NCBI RefSeq assembly: GCF_000739455.1
Contig: NZ_CP009211.1
Location: 1,437,458 to 1,501,457 of the forward strand
Source: Corynebacterium imitans
GTDB taxonomy: Bacteria; Actinomycetota; Actinomycetes; Mycobacteriales; Mycobacteriaceae
Length of the DNA stretch: 64,000 nucleotides
Direction of reading: 5' to 3'
Part shown: in pieces, positions 18,057 to 28,591 of the stretch
Layout of the letters: the number at the start of each line of letters is the position of its first letter
Position numbering within the stretch: the first letter of the stretch is position 1
Notes under the pieces: model-generated
Databases searched by the model: none
What the model was told of the DNA's origin: nothing
What the model saw: the letters and a program-made list of their open reading frames with translations, nothing else
Translations under genes and position numbers: made by a program

Positions 18057-20336
18057 TTACGACGTCACGCGGTAGATGTCGAACACACCCTCCACATTGC
18101 GCAGCTGGTTCATCAGCGCACCGAGCTGCTTCGTATCGGAAACCTCGATGGTGAAGCGCACGTTGGCAATCCGGTCATCGGAAGCCTGCGAGGACAGCGC
18201 CAAGATGGGAAGGTTCTGCTCCGTGAGCACGCCGGTCAGCTCCGCGAGCAGGCCGTGGCGATCGAGCGCCTCGGCTTGCAGGGTCGCCAGGGAGGCACCG
18301 CCGGCGTTGGTGCTGTCGGCCCACGCAACGTCGATAAGCCGCTCGGGCTCCTCGCCCAGCTTGGCCGCATTGGTGCAGTCAGTGCGGTGCACTGAGACTC
18401 CCCCGCCGCGGGTGACAAAGCCGAAGATCTCGTCCCCGGGCACCGGCTGGCAGCACTTTGCCAGCTTGGCCATCACGTCGGGGCTGCCCTGGACCAGCAC
18501 GCCGCTCGTGGACGAACGGGACTCCCGGCGTACCAACTCGGACATTGGCGCGCGGTCCGTGAGCGCATCGACGGCGTCCTCCTCGTTCCCGAAAAGATCC
18601 ACCAGCATCTTGCTCACGTGCTGCGCGGACACATGCCCCGCGCCGATCGCGGTGTACAACGCATCCACGTCCGGGTAGTGCAGGCGCTGCGCGACTTGGC
18701 GCATCGACTGCGAGGTAAACAGGCGGTGCATCGGCAAACCGCCGCGCTGCACCTCCGCCGCAAGCGCGTCGCGGCCGGCCTCTAAGTGCTCCTCGCGGCG
18801 CTCCTTGGCAAACCACTGCCGGATCTTCGCCTTCGCCCGCGGGGAGACCACAAAGTCCTGCCAATCGCGCGAGGGCCCGGCGTTTTGGTCCTTCGAGGTG
18901 AAGATCTCCACCCGGTCGCCGGACTTCAGCTCCGACTCCAGCGCCACCAGCTTGCCGTTGACCTTGGCACCGATGCAGCGGTGGCCTACCTCAGTGTGCA
19001 CGGAGTAGGCAAAATCCACCGGAGTCGAGCCCGCCGGCAGGTTGATTACGTCGCCTTTGGGGGTAAAGGCGAAGATCTGCTGGCTGGTCAGGTCGTAGCG
19101 CAGCGAGTCCAAGAACTCGTCCGGGTCGGCGGCCTCCTTCTGCCAGTCGAGCAGCTGGCGCATCCACGCCATCTCGTCGACCTCGTTCTGGTTGCCCTTG
19201 TGCGAGCCCTTCGTCTCCTTGTAGCGCCAGTGCGCCGCGACGCCGAACTCGGCGTTGTAGTGCATATCGTGGGTGCGCACCTGCACCTCGAGCGGGCGGC
19301 CCGTGTCCGTCATCACCGTAGTGTGCAGCGACTGGTACACGCCGAAGCGCGGGTTGGAGATGTAGTCCTTGAAGCGCCCCGGCATCGCCGAGTACAGCGA
19401 GTGGACCACGCCGACAGCCGCGTAGCAGTCGTGGACGTTATCCACCAGCACGCGGATGCCCACCAGGTCGAAGATCTCGTTGAACTCGTGGCCGCGCACC
19501 ACCATCTTCTGGTAAATCGACCAGTAGTGCTTCGGCCGCCCCATCACCTCGGCCTCAATGCCGTTGGATTTCAGCTCCGCCTGGATTTCCTCGGTCAGCT
19601 CTTTCAGCGCCCGGTCGCGCGAGGGCGCGCGGTCGGCGACAAGGCGCACGATCTCCTCGTACTTCTTCGGGTACAAGATAGCGAAGGCGAGGTCTTCCAG
19701 CTCCCACTTCACCGACGCCATGCCCAACCGGTGCGCCAGCGGGGCAATGACCTCGAGCGTCTCGCGTGCCTTCTTCGCCTGCTTCTCCGGCGGCAAGAAA
19801 CGCATCGTGCGCATGTTGTGCAGGCGGTCCCCGACCTTGATCACCAGGACGCGGGGATCCTTCGCCATCGCCACGATCATCTTGCGGATGGTCTCGGCTT
19901 CCGCAGCGTGGCCCATCTCCACCTTGTCCAGTTTGGTCACCCCGTCGACAAGCCGGGCGACTTCAGGCCCGAAGTCGTTGGTGAGTTCCTCAAGCGAGTA
20001 GTCGGTGTCCTCGACGGTGTCGTGCAACAGGGCAGCCACCACGGTCGTGGTGTCCATGCCGATCTCGGCGCAGATCGTGGCCACGGCCAGCGGGTGGGTG
20101 ATGTAGGGGTCCCCCGACTTGCGCATTACGCCCTCGTGCAGGCGCTCCGCCGTCTCGTAGGCACGGTTGAGCAGTTCGACTTTCGCCTTCGGGTGGTACT
20201 GCCGGTGGATAGACAGCAACGGGTCCAGCACCGGGTTAATCTTCGGTTTACCGCCGCCCGTGAGTGAACGTGCAAGGCGTGCCGACACGCTGCGCACGGT
20301 CTGCCCCGATCGCTTGGGTGTTTTCTCGTGCGTCAA
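18057..20336 (-). CDS. rel: Bifunctional (p)ppGpp synthetase/hydrolase (Rel)
   Basis: The stringent-response enzyme, which makes and degrades (p)ppGpp. The 759 residues hold the HD hydrolase domain with His105-Asp106 in LLHDTVEDT, the synthetase domain ([42 protein letters not shown]), a TGS domain ([20 protein letters not shown]), and a C-terminal ACT domain ending YRVTS. Both catalytic domains look intact. Located next to apt and the secFD cluster as in M. tuberculosis. It carries one enriched word at 18330-18339 and another variant at 19944-19953. Confidence 0.97.
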   Translation of the reverse strand: MTHEKTPKRSGQTVRSVSARLARSLTGGGKPKINPVLDPLLSIHRQYHPKAKVELLNRAYETAERLHEGVMRKSGDPYITHPLAVATICAEIGMDTTTVVAALLHDTVEDTDYSLEELTNDFGPEVARLVDGVTKLDKVEMGHAAEAETIRKMIVAMAKDPRVLVIKVGDRLHNMRTMRFLPPEKQAKKARETLEVIAPLAHRLGMASVKWELEDLAFAILYPKKYEEIVRLVADRAPSRDRALKELTEEIQAELKSNGIEAEVMGRPKHYWSIYQKMVVRGHEFNEIFDLVGIRVLVDNVHDCYAAVGVVHSLYSAMPGRFKDYISNPRFGVYQSLHTTVMTDTGRPLEVQVRTHDMHYNAEFGVAAHWRYKETKGSHKGNQNEVDEMAWMRQLLDWQKEAADPDEFLDSLRYDLTSQQIFAFTPKGDVINLPAGSTPVDFAYSVHTEVGHRCIGAKVNGKLVALESELKSGDRVEIFTSKDQNAGPSRDWQDFVVSPRAKAKIRQWFAKERREEHLEAGRDALAAEVQRGGLPMHRLFTSQSMRQVAQRLHYPDVDALYTAIGAGHVSAQHVSKMLVDLFGNEEDAVDALTDRAPMSELVRRESRSSTSGVLVQGSPDVMAKLAKCCQPVPGDEIFGFVTRGGGVSVHRTDCTNAAKLGEEPERLIDVAWADSTNAGGASLATLQAEALDRHGLLAELTGVLTEQNLPILALSSQASDDRIANVRFTIEVSDTKQLGALMNQLRNVEGVFDIYRVTS

Positions 20337-20381
20337 CGCAATCCTCCATCAAAGAGCGGATGGGAACTTATTGCAACGATA

Positions 20382-20948
20382 CTAGCCGTTGACCCGGTGC
20401 CCGTCATCAAGCACGACAAGTGGCGCACCAGCCAACTTCTCCCGGCCGCCCAGGCCCTCTACCTCAAGCACCACCACGTAACCCACGACCTCGCCCCCGG
20501 CGTGCTCGATGAGATTCGTGGCGGCAACCAGGGTGCCGCCGGTGGCCAAGACGTCGTCGACAAGCACGACCTTCTTGCCCGCCAGATCCACACCGTCAGC
20601 GGGGATCTGCAGAGCGGCGGTGCTGTACTCGGTCTCGTACTCCTGTGTAATGACTGGCGGCGGCAGCTTGCCCTTCTTGCGGATCGCAAGAATTCCCAGG
20701 CCCATGTCGAAGGCCACTGCGGAGCCCAGGAGGAATCCGCGCGCGTCCAGCCCGCCGATCAGGTCCGCGCCGAGGTCTTGGCTGGCCTCGGCCATCTCGC
20801 GGATGACCGCGTGGAGCGCCGCCGGGTCGGCGAGCACGGGCGTGAGGTCCTCGAAGAGCACGCCCTCAGATGGGAAATCGGGCACGCGGCGCACTTTATG
20901 CGCCAAAGCCTCCTGCGCGGAAGAGTACTGGGTGGGGTGTGTAGCCAT
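20382..20948 (-). CDS. apt: Adenine phosphoribosyltransferase
   Basis: Salvages adenine to AMP with PRPP in the cytoplasm. The 188 residues contain the PRPP-binding signature [17 protein letters not shown], the flexible-loop region [10 protein letters not shown] and the N-terminal [19 protein letters not shown] typical of Apt. It is 45 bp upstream of rel and follows the lipoprotein gene by 60 bp, so it belongs to the secFD-lipoprotein-apt-rel run. Confidence 0.96.
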   Translation of the reverse strand: MATHPTQYSSAQEALAHKVRRVPDFPSEGVLFEDLTPVLADPAALHAVIREMAEASQDLGADLIGGLDARGFLLGSAVAFDMGLGILAIRKKGKLPPPVITQEYETEYSTAALQIPADGVDLAGKKVVLVDDVLATGGTLVAATNLIEHAGGEVVGYVVVLEVEGLGGREKLAGAPLVVLDDGHRVNG

Positions 20949-21008
20949 GTCAGCGAAACCTTTGCTTGAGAATCTTCGTCAGTGCAGTAGCAGGGCGAGC
21001 ACTTCGCG

Positions 21009-22640
21009 TCACCCTTGATCAGGTGCGGGCGGAATATCGTCCTTAGCCAACATACGCCAGCGGTCCATGTTCCAACTGATACCGTTCATGCCCGCGTACG
21101 GCACCACGTTGGCCACGCCACGGTGCACAGCAAACGTGCGCGGCTGGGTGGCCAGCGGTAGCGAAGGCAGCTGCTCCCACAGCGCCTTCTCCTGCGCACG
21201 CAGGGCACCTACGTTGGCCGCCCTATTGTCAGCTGCCGGGTATTCCTTCATCGGGTCAACCGGTCGCAGCAACACGTCAATGTTGCCCTCGGAATAGCCA
21301 GGGTTCCCCTGGTCATCGAGGGTAGCGTGCGGCAGGTCCGCGAGCGTCTTGCCGGACTCGGTCACGTCGATAATCGTGATCCCGGCTGGTTCGCAGGTGC
21401 GCCGCATGGACTCCACCATCGCCGCATGCCGCGCGTTGGGATAGGGGTACGCCACGCGGACCTCCGCGCCGGAGATGCGAGATGCCGCCGCGATGTCCAC
21501 GTCCAGGTTCGGAGTGGCAACGTCGATCACGCGCCCATAGAGCGGGTCGTCCTGCTGCAGCACGTGCACCGGGGCAACCGGCACCTCTACCCCAGCGAGC
21601 TCGCCGGAGGCCTGCGCTACCGCGCGTGGATCGAGACACCGCGACAGTGCCTTGCGCTGTGCCGGCTCGGCCCACGGGCCGACGTCGGGGAACGTGAGCA
21701 CCTCGGTGAGCTCGCCGTGCACAGTGGTCAGATCGATTCTGTTGTTCTCCGCGTTCACGTCGAACCACTCGGGGTCCGGCTCGTCTAAGTCCGCGACCTT
21801 GAGCGCGTCGTGCTCGTAGAGCTGCGCACTATCGGCAGAGCCGGGCCACACCACAAGGCGTTCGACCTGCGGTTGGTCGCCGTAGTAGTGCTCGTTGGCG
21901 ACCAGATTCACCTCACCCTGCTCGCCGAAACTCTCAATCACGTAGGGGCCGAAAGAGACCTGCAGCTCAGGGTCGAACTCCGCGAAATCGAAGCCGGTGC
22001 GCCACACCTTGGCAATCGGCGCGATCCGTGCCGGATCCAAGGAGTGCAGGGCGTCGACGAGTTCTTCCTCGCTCATACCTGCCTTCTTGGCCACCGCGTG
22101 AGCAGGCAGCACTGTACCTGCGTCGAAAAGGCCACGCCAGCGATCCCCGCGACCTTCTTTAAAGACCACGGTGAATGTCTTGGCTCCGGGGGTGCATCGG
22201 AGGGACTCGGTGTCGTCGAAAAGCGGCAGGTGCGCGCCGAAGAGTTCCGGCAGCTGGCCGGCCGTGAAGGTGAGCAGGTAGTCGGCGCAGGTTACCGGGG
22301 TGCCGTCGGAGAAGACGGCCGCGTCGGAAAGCGTGTAGCTTACGCGCCGCTGCGCACCAGGCAACGCTTGTGCCTTGACCAGGTCCGTATTGGGGATCAT
22401 CTCCCCGCCCGGACCGGGGACGAACACGCCCGGGTACAGGCGGCCCGAAAGCCGCTGTGCCTGCGTGGACGCGCCTTGCATCGACGCCGCGTTGGTGGTC
22501 AGCAGCGGTCCGGATACCTGGTACCCGAAGTGCTCATCGTCCAACTGCCCGTTGTCGTCGCCAAGCGTGCTGCATCCAGCCAGCGCGAGGGCGCTCGCCG
22601 TCAGCACCGCCGCAAGCGCGCGCGGAGTTCGTTCAGCCAT
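21009..22640 (-). CDS. Solute-binding lipoprotein, ABC peptide/nickel family 5 (Rv2585c-like)
   Basis: A 543-residue exported lipoprotein with lipobox ALAGC after a typical signal (LAAVLTASALALAGC). The body resembles family 5 oligopeptide-binding proteins (VSYTLSDAAVFSDGTPVTCADYL, YVIESFGEQGEVNLVANEHYYG, and a C-terminal MNGISWNMDRW). No permease or ATPase genes are nearby, so it is an orphan binding protein. The homologue Rv2585c sits at the same place between apt and secF. The ATG at 22640 (MAERTPRALA) was chosen because the 28-codon extension above it carries no signal sequence. Confidence 0.88.
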   Translation of the reverse strand: MAERTPRALAAVLTASALALAGCSTLGDDNGQLDDEHFGYQVSGPLLTTNAASMQGASTQAQRLSGRLYPGVFVPGPGGEMIPNTDLVKAQALPGAQRRVSYTLSDAAVFSDGTPVTCADYLLTFTAGQLPELFGAHLPLFDDTESLRCTPGAKTFTVVFKEGRGDRWRGLFDAGTVLPAHAVAKKAGMSEEELVDALHSLDPARIAPIAKVWRTGFDFAEFDPELQVSFGPYVIESFGEQGEVNLVANEHYYGDQPQVERLVVWPGSADSAQLYEHDALKVADLDEPDPEWFDVNAENNRIDLTTVHGELTEVLTFPDVGPWAEPAQRKALSRCLDPRAVAQASGELAGVEVPVAPVHVLQQDDPLYGRVIDVATPNLDVDIAAASRISGAEVRVAYPYPNARHAAMVESMRRTCEPAGITIIDVTESGKTLADLPHATLDDQGNPGYSEGNIDVLLRPVDPMKEYPAADNRAANVGALRAQEKALWEQLPSLPLATQPRTFAVHRGVANVVPYAGMNGISWNMDRWRMLAKDDIPPAPDQG

Positions 22641-22680
22641 CACTGATCCTTCGCCTCTCAACGAAACCAAAACCGCTCGC

Positions 22681-23850
22681 CTAGCGTCCCGGCCTCCACG
22701 TCGCGGAGCCAGAGGACTCGCCACGCGGCTGCTCCTGCGCGGCGCTCGGCGCAGGCGCGCGCCCGGCCGGGGTGCTCACGGAAGCAACGGTGCGCTTGCC
22801 AGCGGCCTCGTCCTCGACGTCTTCTTCGGCGTCCTCCCCGTTGCGGAAAGCCTCAACGGCAGCGTTGTGTTTGCGGATGGAAGGCTTGCGCTCCACGAAG
22901 GTCACCAGCAGCGAAGTGGCAAGGAAGAGCGAGGAGATCACGCCCTCGATCACACCAATGAGCTGGATAACCGCAAGGTCGCGCAGCGTGCCGACGCCGA
23001 GCATCCATACGGCGACGATCATCAGCGCGATGATCGGCAGCGCCGAGATCACCGAGGTAGAAATCGAGCGCATCACCGTCTGGTTTACCGCCAGGTTGGC
23101 CTGCTCCGCGTAGGTCGACCTGCGCGAATCCAGAATGCCGGAGGTATTTTCCTTGACCTTGTCAAACACGATGACCGTGTCGTAGAGGGAGAAGGTCAGC
23201 ACGGTGAGCAGACCGATGATCATCGCCGGGGTGATCTCCAGCCCGAACAGGGCGTAAAAGCCCATGATCAAGATCGCGTCCACCACGAGTGCCAGCAGCG
23301 CCGCGGCGGCCATCTGCCGCTGCAGGCGCAGCGCCACGTAGACCGCTGCGGCCAGAATAAACACGAGCATTGCGAGCAGCATGCGCTGGGTAATCGTGTC
23401 GCCCCAGGACTCGGACACCGTCGAGTCACCGATCGCGTTCGCGGAGACCTCGCCGTTGGCATCCTTCGGGTGGTACTCCTCGAAGATCGCCTGGCGTGCC
23501 TGGTCAATCTGCTCCTGCGTGAGGTGCTCGGAATTGATCTCCAGCGTGCGTGCGTCGCCCGCGCCCACGATCTGGGTCAGCTCCGGAGTGACCCCGGTGG
23601 CTTCGATAAAGGTTGCTTCGACTTCTTCGGCGACAAGCTCGTCGGCAGGCATGGACATCTTCGTGCCGCCCTCGAAGTCAATGCCCAGGTTGAAGCCGCG
23701 GCCGAGCATCGCGACCACAGCAATCGCGATGAGCCCGACGGTGATCGAGTACCACAGCTTGCGGCGCCCGACGAAGTCGATCACGCCGTAACCGGTGTGC
23801 AGCCGCTCCGAGCGGTGCTCGGCGGCGTCGGTGAGAGTAGCGTTAGTCAT
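22681..23850 (-). CDS. secF: Protein translocase subunit SecF
   Basis: A 389-residue membrane component of the SecDF accessory complex, which uses the proton motive force to pull proteins through SecYEG. Six membrane segments are expected; seen are WYSITVGLIAIAVVAMLG, the SecF signature GIDFEGGTKM, and the RND-type core segments around TITQRMLLAMLVFILAAAVY and FSLYDTVIVFDKV. A long charged Pro/Ala-rich tail follows the last segment. It begins 2 bp after secD, so the two are translationally coupled. Confidence 0.96.
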   Translation of the reverse strand: MTNATLTDAAEHRSERLHTGYGVIDFVGRRKLWYSITVGLIAIAVVAMLGRGFNLGIDFEGGTKMSMPADELVAEEVEATFIEATGVTPELTQIVGAGDARTLEINSEHLTQEQIDQARQAIFEEYHPKDANGEVSANAIGDSTVSESWGDTITQRMLLAMLVFILAAAVYVALRLQRQMAAAALLALVVDAILIMGFYALFGLEITPAMIIGLLTVLTFSLYDTVIVFDKVKENTSGILDSRRSTYAEQANLAVNQTVMRSISTSVISALPIIALMIVAVWMLGVGTLRDLAVIQLIGVIEGVISSLFLATSLLVTFVERKPSIRKHNAAVEAFRNGEDAEEDVEDEAAGKRTVASVSTPAGRAPAPSAAQEQPRGESSGSATWRPGR

Positions 23851-23852
23851 GT

Positions 23853-25703
23853 TTACTTCTCCTCAGCTTCGTGGCCGCTTACGGCGCCTACGGGCTCGCG
23901 CTTTTCGACGCCCACCGCCTCACGTTCTTCCGCTTCCCCAGCCCGCACCGCGGCACCGGTGGCAAAAGCCTTCGACATCCCGTTGACGCCTGGCTTGGAC
24001 CAGAACTTGCTCCGCGAGGCCAGCACCATCAGCGGCGCGGTGACCAGGAAGGTCACCAACAGGTCGAAGATGGTGGTCAGGCCCATGGTAAAGGCGAAGC
24101 CCTTCACGTCACCCACGGCGAGGAAGTAAATAATCACCGCGCCGATGAGCGTAACCATGTTGCCTGTCACGACGGTTTCCTTCGCGCGATCCCAACCAGA
24201 AGCCGTGGCAGAACGGAAGGTCTTGCCCTTGCGCACCTCATCCTTGATGCGCTCGTAGATCACCACGAAGGAGTCTGCGGTCGTACCAATACCGATGATC
24301 AGACCCGCCACGCCAGACAGGTCGAGTGAGTAGCCGATCCAGCGGCCCAGCAGCACGAGCGCACCGTACACCAGCACACCAGCCACTGCCAGGGTGGCCA
24401 GCGAGATCAGGCCGTAGAGGCGGTAGTAGGTAAAGACGAACAGGGCGACCAGGGCAAGACCCACCAAGCCTGCGTAGAGGCCAGCCTGAAGGGATGCAAG
24501 GCCGAGTGACGGCGGCACCGTCATCGCGGTGCCACCCGGTTCGCCGTTCTCACCTGCGAACGACAGCGGCAGCGCGCCGTAACGTAGGTTGTTCGCCAGA
24601 CCCTCGGCCTCTTCCTGGGTAAAATCGCCGGTAATCGCGGTAGCAGAGCCGACCGGGGTTGCGCCCTGGATCACGGGCGCGGAAATGACCTGGGAGTCCA
24701 GGGTGATGGCGATCTGCTTGCCAATCATCTCGCTGGTCAGCGCAGCCCAGGTGGAGGAACCGTTCACGTCGCCGCTCTGGCTGAACGCGAAGCTGATCTC
24801 CATCTGGGAAGACTGCGGGTTGTAGCCGCCGGAGATCGGGCGCGTGGTGTCGATCTGCTCGCCGGTGAGGCGCGGGCCGTCTTCGTCGGTCACGCCCTGC
24901 AGCAGCGGCACCTGATCAAGCAGTAGAGGCTGGCCCGAGTTGGAGTCACAGGCCACCAGTGGGCGGTCCTCCGCGTCCGTGCCGGCCAACGGGTCAACAT
25001 CCTGGCTGGCGCAGACGCCCGAGAGCAGAATCATGGAGGCGAACTGTTGGGTCGGATCCTCCGACTGGCGGGATTCGCGCAGTACTTCCGTCGCCTCTTG
25101 ACGACGCTCGGCGGCCTCCACCGGGCCCTCCGGCTCCGGCAGGGGCTCCGCGTCAACCTTCGGCCCCTGGGGCGCGTTCTCGGCCTCGGGCTGGTTAGCT
25201 TGGACGGCCTGGTCCAGCACGCCCTGCGCCTGCTCCTTGGTCATCACGCCGTACTTGACCCACTCGTTTGCGGTCTCCAGCAACGTGGGGGCAATCGCTG
25301 CGGCGTCCGGCTGCGGCGGTTCCATCACGGGGCGGAACAGCAGCTGCGAGGTCTGTCCAATGTTGCGGACCTCCGAGGTGTCGTCGCCGGCGGCGGTGAT
25401 CACGATCGTGTTGCCGTCCACCACGACGGTCGCGCCGGAAACGCCCATGCCGTTGACGCGGTTTTCCAGGATGCGCCTGGCGTCGTCCAGCTGCTCGCGG
25501 GTCGGCTCCTCCCCCTGCGGCACCAGCGTGACTCGGGTACCGCCCTGGAGGTCGATGCCGAGCTTCGGCGTCGCCGACTTATCGCCGGTGAAAAAGACTA
25601 ATGCGTACACGCCTACGACGATGAGGAGGAACAACGCCAAGGCCTTGCCTGGCCATGTCCGCTTGGACCTCAGATCGCCGGAACGCCGAGTGTGTGACGA
25701 CAC
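23853..25703 (-). CDS. secD: Protein translocase subunit SecD
   Basis: A 616-residue SecD. The first membrane segment (ALALFLLIVVGVYALVFF) is followed by LGIDLQGGTRVTL, a large periplasmic domain containing a Pro/Glu-rich insertion (about residues 170-220), and five C-terminal membrane segments with GVAGLIIGIGTTADSFVVIYERIKDE. Works with SecF (2 bp downstream) and YajC (137 bp upstream). The insertion is longer than in E. coli but usual for actinobacteria. Confidence 0.96.
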   Translation of the reverse strand: MSSHTRRSGDLRSKRTWPGKALALFLLIVVGVYALVFFTGDKSATPKLGIDLQGGTRVTLVPQGEEPTREQLDDARRILENRVNGMGVSGATVVVDGNTIVITAAGDDTSEVRNIGQTSQLLFRPVMEPPQPDAAAIAPTLLETANEWVKYGVMTKEQAQGVLDQAVQANQPEAENAPQGPKVDAEPLPEPEGPVEAAERRQEATEVLRESRQSEDPTQQFASMILLSGVCASQDVDPLAGTDAEDRPLVACDSNSGQPLLLDQVPLLQGVTDEDGPRLTGEQIDTTRPISGGYNPQSSQMEISFAFSQSGDVNGSSTWAALTSEMIGKQIAITLDSQVISAPVIQGATPVGSATAITGDFTQEEAEGLANNLRYGALPLSFAGENGEPGGTAMTVPPSLGLASLQAGLYAGLVGLALVALFVFTYYRLYGLISLATLAVAGVLVYGALVLLGRWIGYSLDLSGVAGLIIGIGTTADSFVVIYERIKDEVRKGKTFRSATASGWDRAKETVVTGNMVTLIGAVIIYFLAVGDVKGFAFTMGLTTIFDLLVTFLVTAPLMVLASRSKFWSKPGVNGMSKAFATGAAVRAGEAEEREAVGVEKREPVGAVSGHEAEEK

Positions 25704-25839
25704 TTACGCTGACTCCTTAATTGATCCGATGAATGGTTCTGCGCCTTGCGCACAACGCATCTATGCTACGGCATGGTGCGCGTAGTTACGCGGTCGGCCA
25801 CGTGGTCCCTGAAAAATTCTCAGGTGTGACTCGTGCTGT

Positions 25840-26163
25840 TTAGCGCTCCTCCTCGGTCTCGCCTGGGGCGGGCTCGGCTGCCGATGCCGGTGCTGCGGGG
25901 TCTTCCACACGCTTCATCACGCCGGCGGTCTCCATCGTGACCTGCACGCCGGGGGCGAGCTCAACGAGCAGGTTGTCGCCGTTGTGCTCCACCACAGTGG
26001 CGTGGAAACCGGCGACGTTGACCACCTTGTCGCCCGGAGCAATCGAGGCTTGCATCTCTTGAACCTGGCGCTGGCGCTTCTTCTGCCCACGCATCATCAG
26101 CAAGGAGGGCAGCAGGAAGATGAGCAGGACAACGAGAATCATGAGGAAATCCATGCGCCCCAT
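25840..26163 (-). CDS. yajC: Preprotein translocase subunit YajC
   Basis: A 107-residue protein with one N-terminal membrane helix (FLMILVVLLIFLLPSLLMM), the basic RGQKKRQRQVQEMQASIAPGDKVV segment of YajC, and an acidic Ala/Pro-rich tail. It associates with SecDF. Start is ATG at 26163 (MGRMDF); the ATG three codons later is equally possible. A 136-bp gap before secD may hold a second promoter. ruvB lies 33 bp upstream. Confidence 0.93.
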   Translation of the reverse strand: MGRMDFLMILVVLLIFLLPSLLMMRGQKKRQRQVQEMQASIAPGDKVVNVAGFHATVVEHNGDNLLVELAPGVQVTMETAGVMKRVEDPAAPASAAEPAPGETEEER

Positions 26164-26196
26164 TGTTGCATAGTGGCCTGTGCGGCCAACGGTTCC

Positions 26197-27273
26197 CTAC
26201 ATCAAGTTCAGCTGTCCCGGCGCCTCGGGCGGCGGGGTCATGCCCAGGTGGTCCCAGGCGGCAGCGGTCGCGACACGCCCGCGACCGGTACGCGCCATCA
26301 GCCCCGCGCGCACGAGGTATGGCTCGCAGACTTCCTCGACGGTCGAGGGTTCCTCCCCCACCGCGATGGCGAGCGTGTTCACACCTACTGGACCGCCGCC
26401 GTGCCCACGGATGAGCGAATCCAGCACTGCTCGATCCAGCCGGTCGAGTCCGCGCTCGTCGACGTCGAAAACCGCTAGCGCGGACTGCGCCGCGGCCAGA
26501 TCGACGTGCCCGTCGCCGTTGACATCCGCCCAGTCGCGCACCCTGCGCAGCAGGCGGTTGGCGATGCGTGGCGTGCCGCGCGAGCGCGAGGCGATCTCGA
26601 CGGCAGCATCGTCGTCGATATTGACGTTGAGGATTGTCGCCGCGCGGGTCACCACGCGCGTAAGGTCGTCCACCTCGTAGAACTCCATCTGCGCGGTGAA
26701 GCCAAAACGGTCGCGCAACGGGCCGGTGAGCATGCCGGCGCGCGTGGTGGCCCCGACGAGTGTGAAGGGCGGGATCTCCAGCGGAATCGAGGTCGCGCCC
26801 GGACCCTTGCCCACGATCACGTCGATGCGGAAGTCCTCCATCGCCATGTAGAGCATCTCCTCCGCCGGGCGCGCAATGCGGTGGATCTCGTCGATGAAGA
26901 GGACGTCGCCTTCCATCAGGTTCGACAGCATGGCCGCCAGGTCGCCGGCGCGCTCAAGTGCTGGGCCCGAGGTCATCCGCAGCGAGGTACCCAGCTCCTG
27001 CGCGATGATCATCGCCATCGTCGTCTTACCCAGGCCGGGCGGGCCGGAGAGCAAGATGTGGTCCGGCGTGACCTCACGGCGCCGGGCACCGGCGAGCACC
27101 AGGCTCAGCTGCTCCCGGACTTTCGGTTGCCCAATGAACTCCTCGATAGACTTCGGGCGCAGCGACTTTTCGGCGTCGCGCTCCTCGGGCTGCGACGTCG
27201 CGTCGATAAGCGAATTGCTCGGCCGCGACATGCCTTCCGGGAGGCTGAACTCTGTTTTCTCCACATCCGACAT
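26197..27273 (-). CDS. ruvB: Holliday junction branch migration ATPase RuvB
   Basis: Hexameric AAA+ motor that drives Holliday-junction branch migration with RuvA. The 358 residues show Walker [14 protein letters not shown], Walker [11 protein letters not shown], sensor-1 LVGATTRAG, and the C-terminal winged helix with the arginine finger region [15 protein letters not shown]. It is 6 bp downstream of ruvA in the ruvCAB operon. The enriched word GTCGATAAGC is present at 27202-27211. Confidence 0.97.
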   Translation of the reverse strand: MSDVEKTEFSLPEGMSRPSNSLIDATSQPEERDAEKSLRPKSIEEFIGQPKVREQLSLVLAGARRREVTPDHILLSGPPGLGKTTMAMIIAQELGTSLRMTSGPALERAGDLAAMLSNLMEGDVLFIDEIHRIARPAEEMLYMAMEDFRIDVIVGKGPGATSIPLEIPPFTLVGATTRAGMLTGPLRDRFGFTAQMEFYEVDDLTRVVTRAATILNVNIDDDAAVEIASRSRGTPRIANRLLRRVRDWADVNGDGHVDLAAAQSALAVFDVDERGLDRLDRAVLDSLIRGHGGGPVGVNTLAIAVGEEPSTVEEVCEPYLVRAGLMARTGRGRVATAAAWDHLGMTPPPEAPGQLNLM

Positions 27274-27279
27274 GAGCGG

Positions 27280-27879
27280 CTACTTCTTTCCTAGCTCGGT
27301 CAGCGCGGCGCGCAGCAGCGCTGAGGTCTGCGCCTCGGGGTTCGCATCCACTACCCGGTCGACGGTGGGCCGCGCGCTGCGCTCCGGGAAGCCGAGCCCG
27401 ATGAGCGCTTCGACCACCTGCTCGGTGGCCAGCGAAGACTTCGCCGCGGGTGCCGGCGTTTCCTCCTGGTCAGTGGCGAAGCCAGCCATCTTGTCCTTCA
27501 GCTCAAGCACAATGCGCTCGGCCATCTTCTTGCCCACACCGGGAATCGTCTGGATCCGCTTCGTGTTCTGCTCAGAAATCAAGCCCGCGAGCTCGCCCGC
27601 GCCGAATACGGAAAGGGAAGCAAGCGCAAGCTTCGGGCCCAGGCCCGTGACGCTTTGCAGGCGGTGAAACATCTCGCGTGCCTCGTCGTCCGAGAACCCG
27701 TAGAGCGTCACCCCATCGTCTTTGACCACCATGGACGTGAGCACACGGCGGTTTTCGCCGCGAGAAAGCGTGGCCAACGTCGGCGGGCTGGCCAGGAAGC
27801 GATAGCCCACACCCGCACACTCAATGACCGCGTGGTCAAGCCCGATCGAGATGACCTCTCCGTTGAGCGAATCAATCAT
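27280..27879 (-). CDS. ruvA: Holliday junction DNA helicase subunit RuvA
   Basis: Tetrameric junction-recognition protein of 199 residues. An N-terminal OB fold (MIDSLNGEVISIGLDHAVIECAGVG, in part) is followed by helix-hairpin-helix motifs (LQSVTGLGPKLALASLS and IQTIPGVGKKMAERIV) and a C-terminal RuvB-binding domain. The start ATG at 27879 is preceded by AAGGAG; an ATG five codons up overlaps that ribosome site. It lies 11 bp after ruvC. Confidence 0.96.
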   Translation of the reverse strand: MIDSLNGEVISIGLDHAVIECAGVGYRFLASPPTLATLSRGENRRVLTSMVVKDDGVTLYGFSDDEAREMFHRLQSVTGLGPKLALASLSVFGAGELAGLISEQNTKRIQTIPGVGKKMAERIVLELKDKMAGFATDQEETPAPAAKSSLATEQVVEALIGLGFPERSARPTVDRVVDANPEAQTSALLRAALTELGKK

Positions 27880-27890
27880 GCTGTACTCCT

Positions 27891-28445
27891 TCACTTCCCT
27901 ACCTGTGCTGCCCGCTGCGCCTGCTGCAACCGCTGTGCCTGCGCGCTACGCGCGAGAAGCGGCGCGCGCCAGCAGTGACACACCGCGATGGCCAGCGCGT
28001 CCGCCGCGTCAGCCGGTTTCGGCGGCTCCGAAAGGCCCAGGATACGCGTAATCATGGCCGTCATCTGCTTCTTATCGGCACGACCGTTACCGGAGATCGC
28101 CTTCTTCACCTCGGAGGGCGTGTACATGTGCACCGGAATGTCTCGCTCCGCAGCAGCGAGCACGAGCACCCCAACGGCGTGCGCGGTGTGCATCACCGTG
28201 GACACATTGCCGCGCTCAAAAATTCGTTCCATCGCCACAACATCAGGGCGGTACTCGTCCATCCAGTCCCCCACTGCGCGGGAGAGCCGCAGGAGCCGCT
28301 CGCCCAGCTCCGCGTCCGAGGGCGTGCGGACCACCCCCACCGAGATAGGGAAGATCTGCCTGCCGCGCCCGGCCTGCACCACGGACAGGCCGCACCGGGT
28401 CAACCCCGGGTCAACGCCCATCACCCGCAGCCCCTCAAGGTGCAT
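27891..28445 (-). CDS. ruvC: Crossover junction endodeoxyribonuclease RuvC
   Basis: Resolves Holliday junctions. The 184 residues begin with the catalytic strand [12 protein letters not shown] (Asp12), followed by [10 protein letters not shown] with the second acidic residue, and the C-terminal [12 protein letters not shown]. Start is ATG at 28445 after GGGAGGTAAGG; an internal ATG at residue 9 is too close to the active site. It heads the ruvCAB operon, and a LexA-like box lies 30-45 bp upstream. Confidence 0.96.
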   Translation of the reverse strand: MHLEGLRVMGVDPGLTRCGLSVVQAGRGRQIFPISVGVVRTPSDAELGERLLRLSRAVGDWMDEYRPDVVAMERIFERGNVSTVMHTAHAVGVLVLAAAERDIPVHMYTPSEVKKAISGNGRADKKQMTAMITRILGLSEPPKPADAADALAIAVCHCWRAPLLARSAQAQRLQQAQRAAQVGK

Positions 28446-28474
28446 GCCTTACCTCCCACACACGGACAACCTAC

Positions 28475-28490
28475 TAACACACATGTTCTA
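28475..28490 (-). promoter_or_regulatory. LexA (SOS)-box-like site before ruvC
   Basis: On the minus strand the 16-mer TAGAACATGTGTGTTA matches 12 of 16 positions of a symmetric actinobacterial SOS box of the form TCGAACATGTGTTCGA. The left half is strong and the right half weak. SOS control of ruvC is known in mycobacteria; here it is inferred. Confidence 0.45.
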
Positions 28491-28514
28491 CCATAGGTCG
28501 CGCCACAGCGCGAA

Positions 28515-28557
28515 GCCCCGCCGCAGACACCGCGTTACACGCGGCCCACGGCGGGGC
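28515..28557 (-). terminator. Hairpin after yebC, possible terminator
   Basis: Nested arms: GCCCCGCCG (28515-28523) with CGGCGGGGC (28549-28557), and CCGCG (28530-28534) with CGCGG (28540-28544). The stem is very stable, but there is no good T-run after it on the minus strand, so intrinsic termination is only probable. Confidence 0.55.
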
Positions 28558-28591
28558 ATATCGGCACCGAACCCATCGGCGCGAGCGGGAA

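Noticed and set aside
18786..20267. A long open reading frame on the plus strand (about 490 codons) across rel
   Set aside because: It is antisense to the rel coding sequence, Leu/Arg/His-rich as GC-rich shadows are, with no domain or ribosome site.
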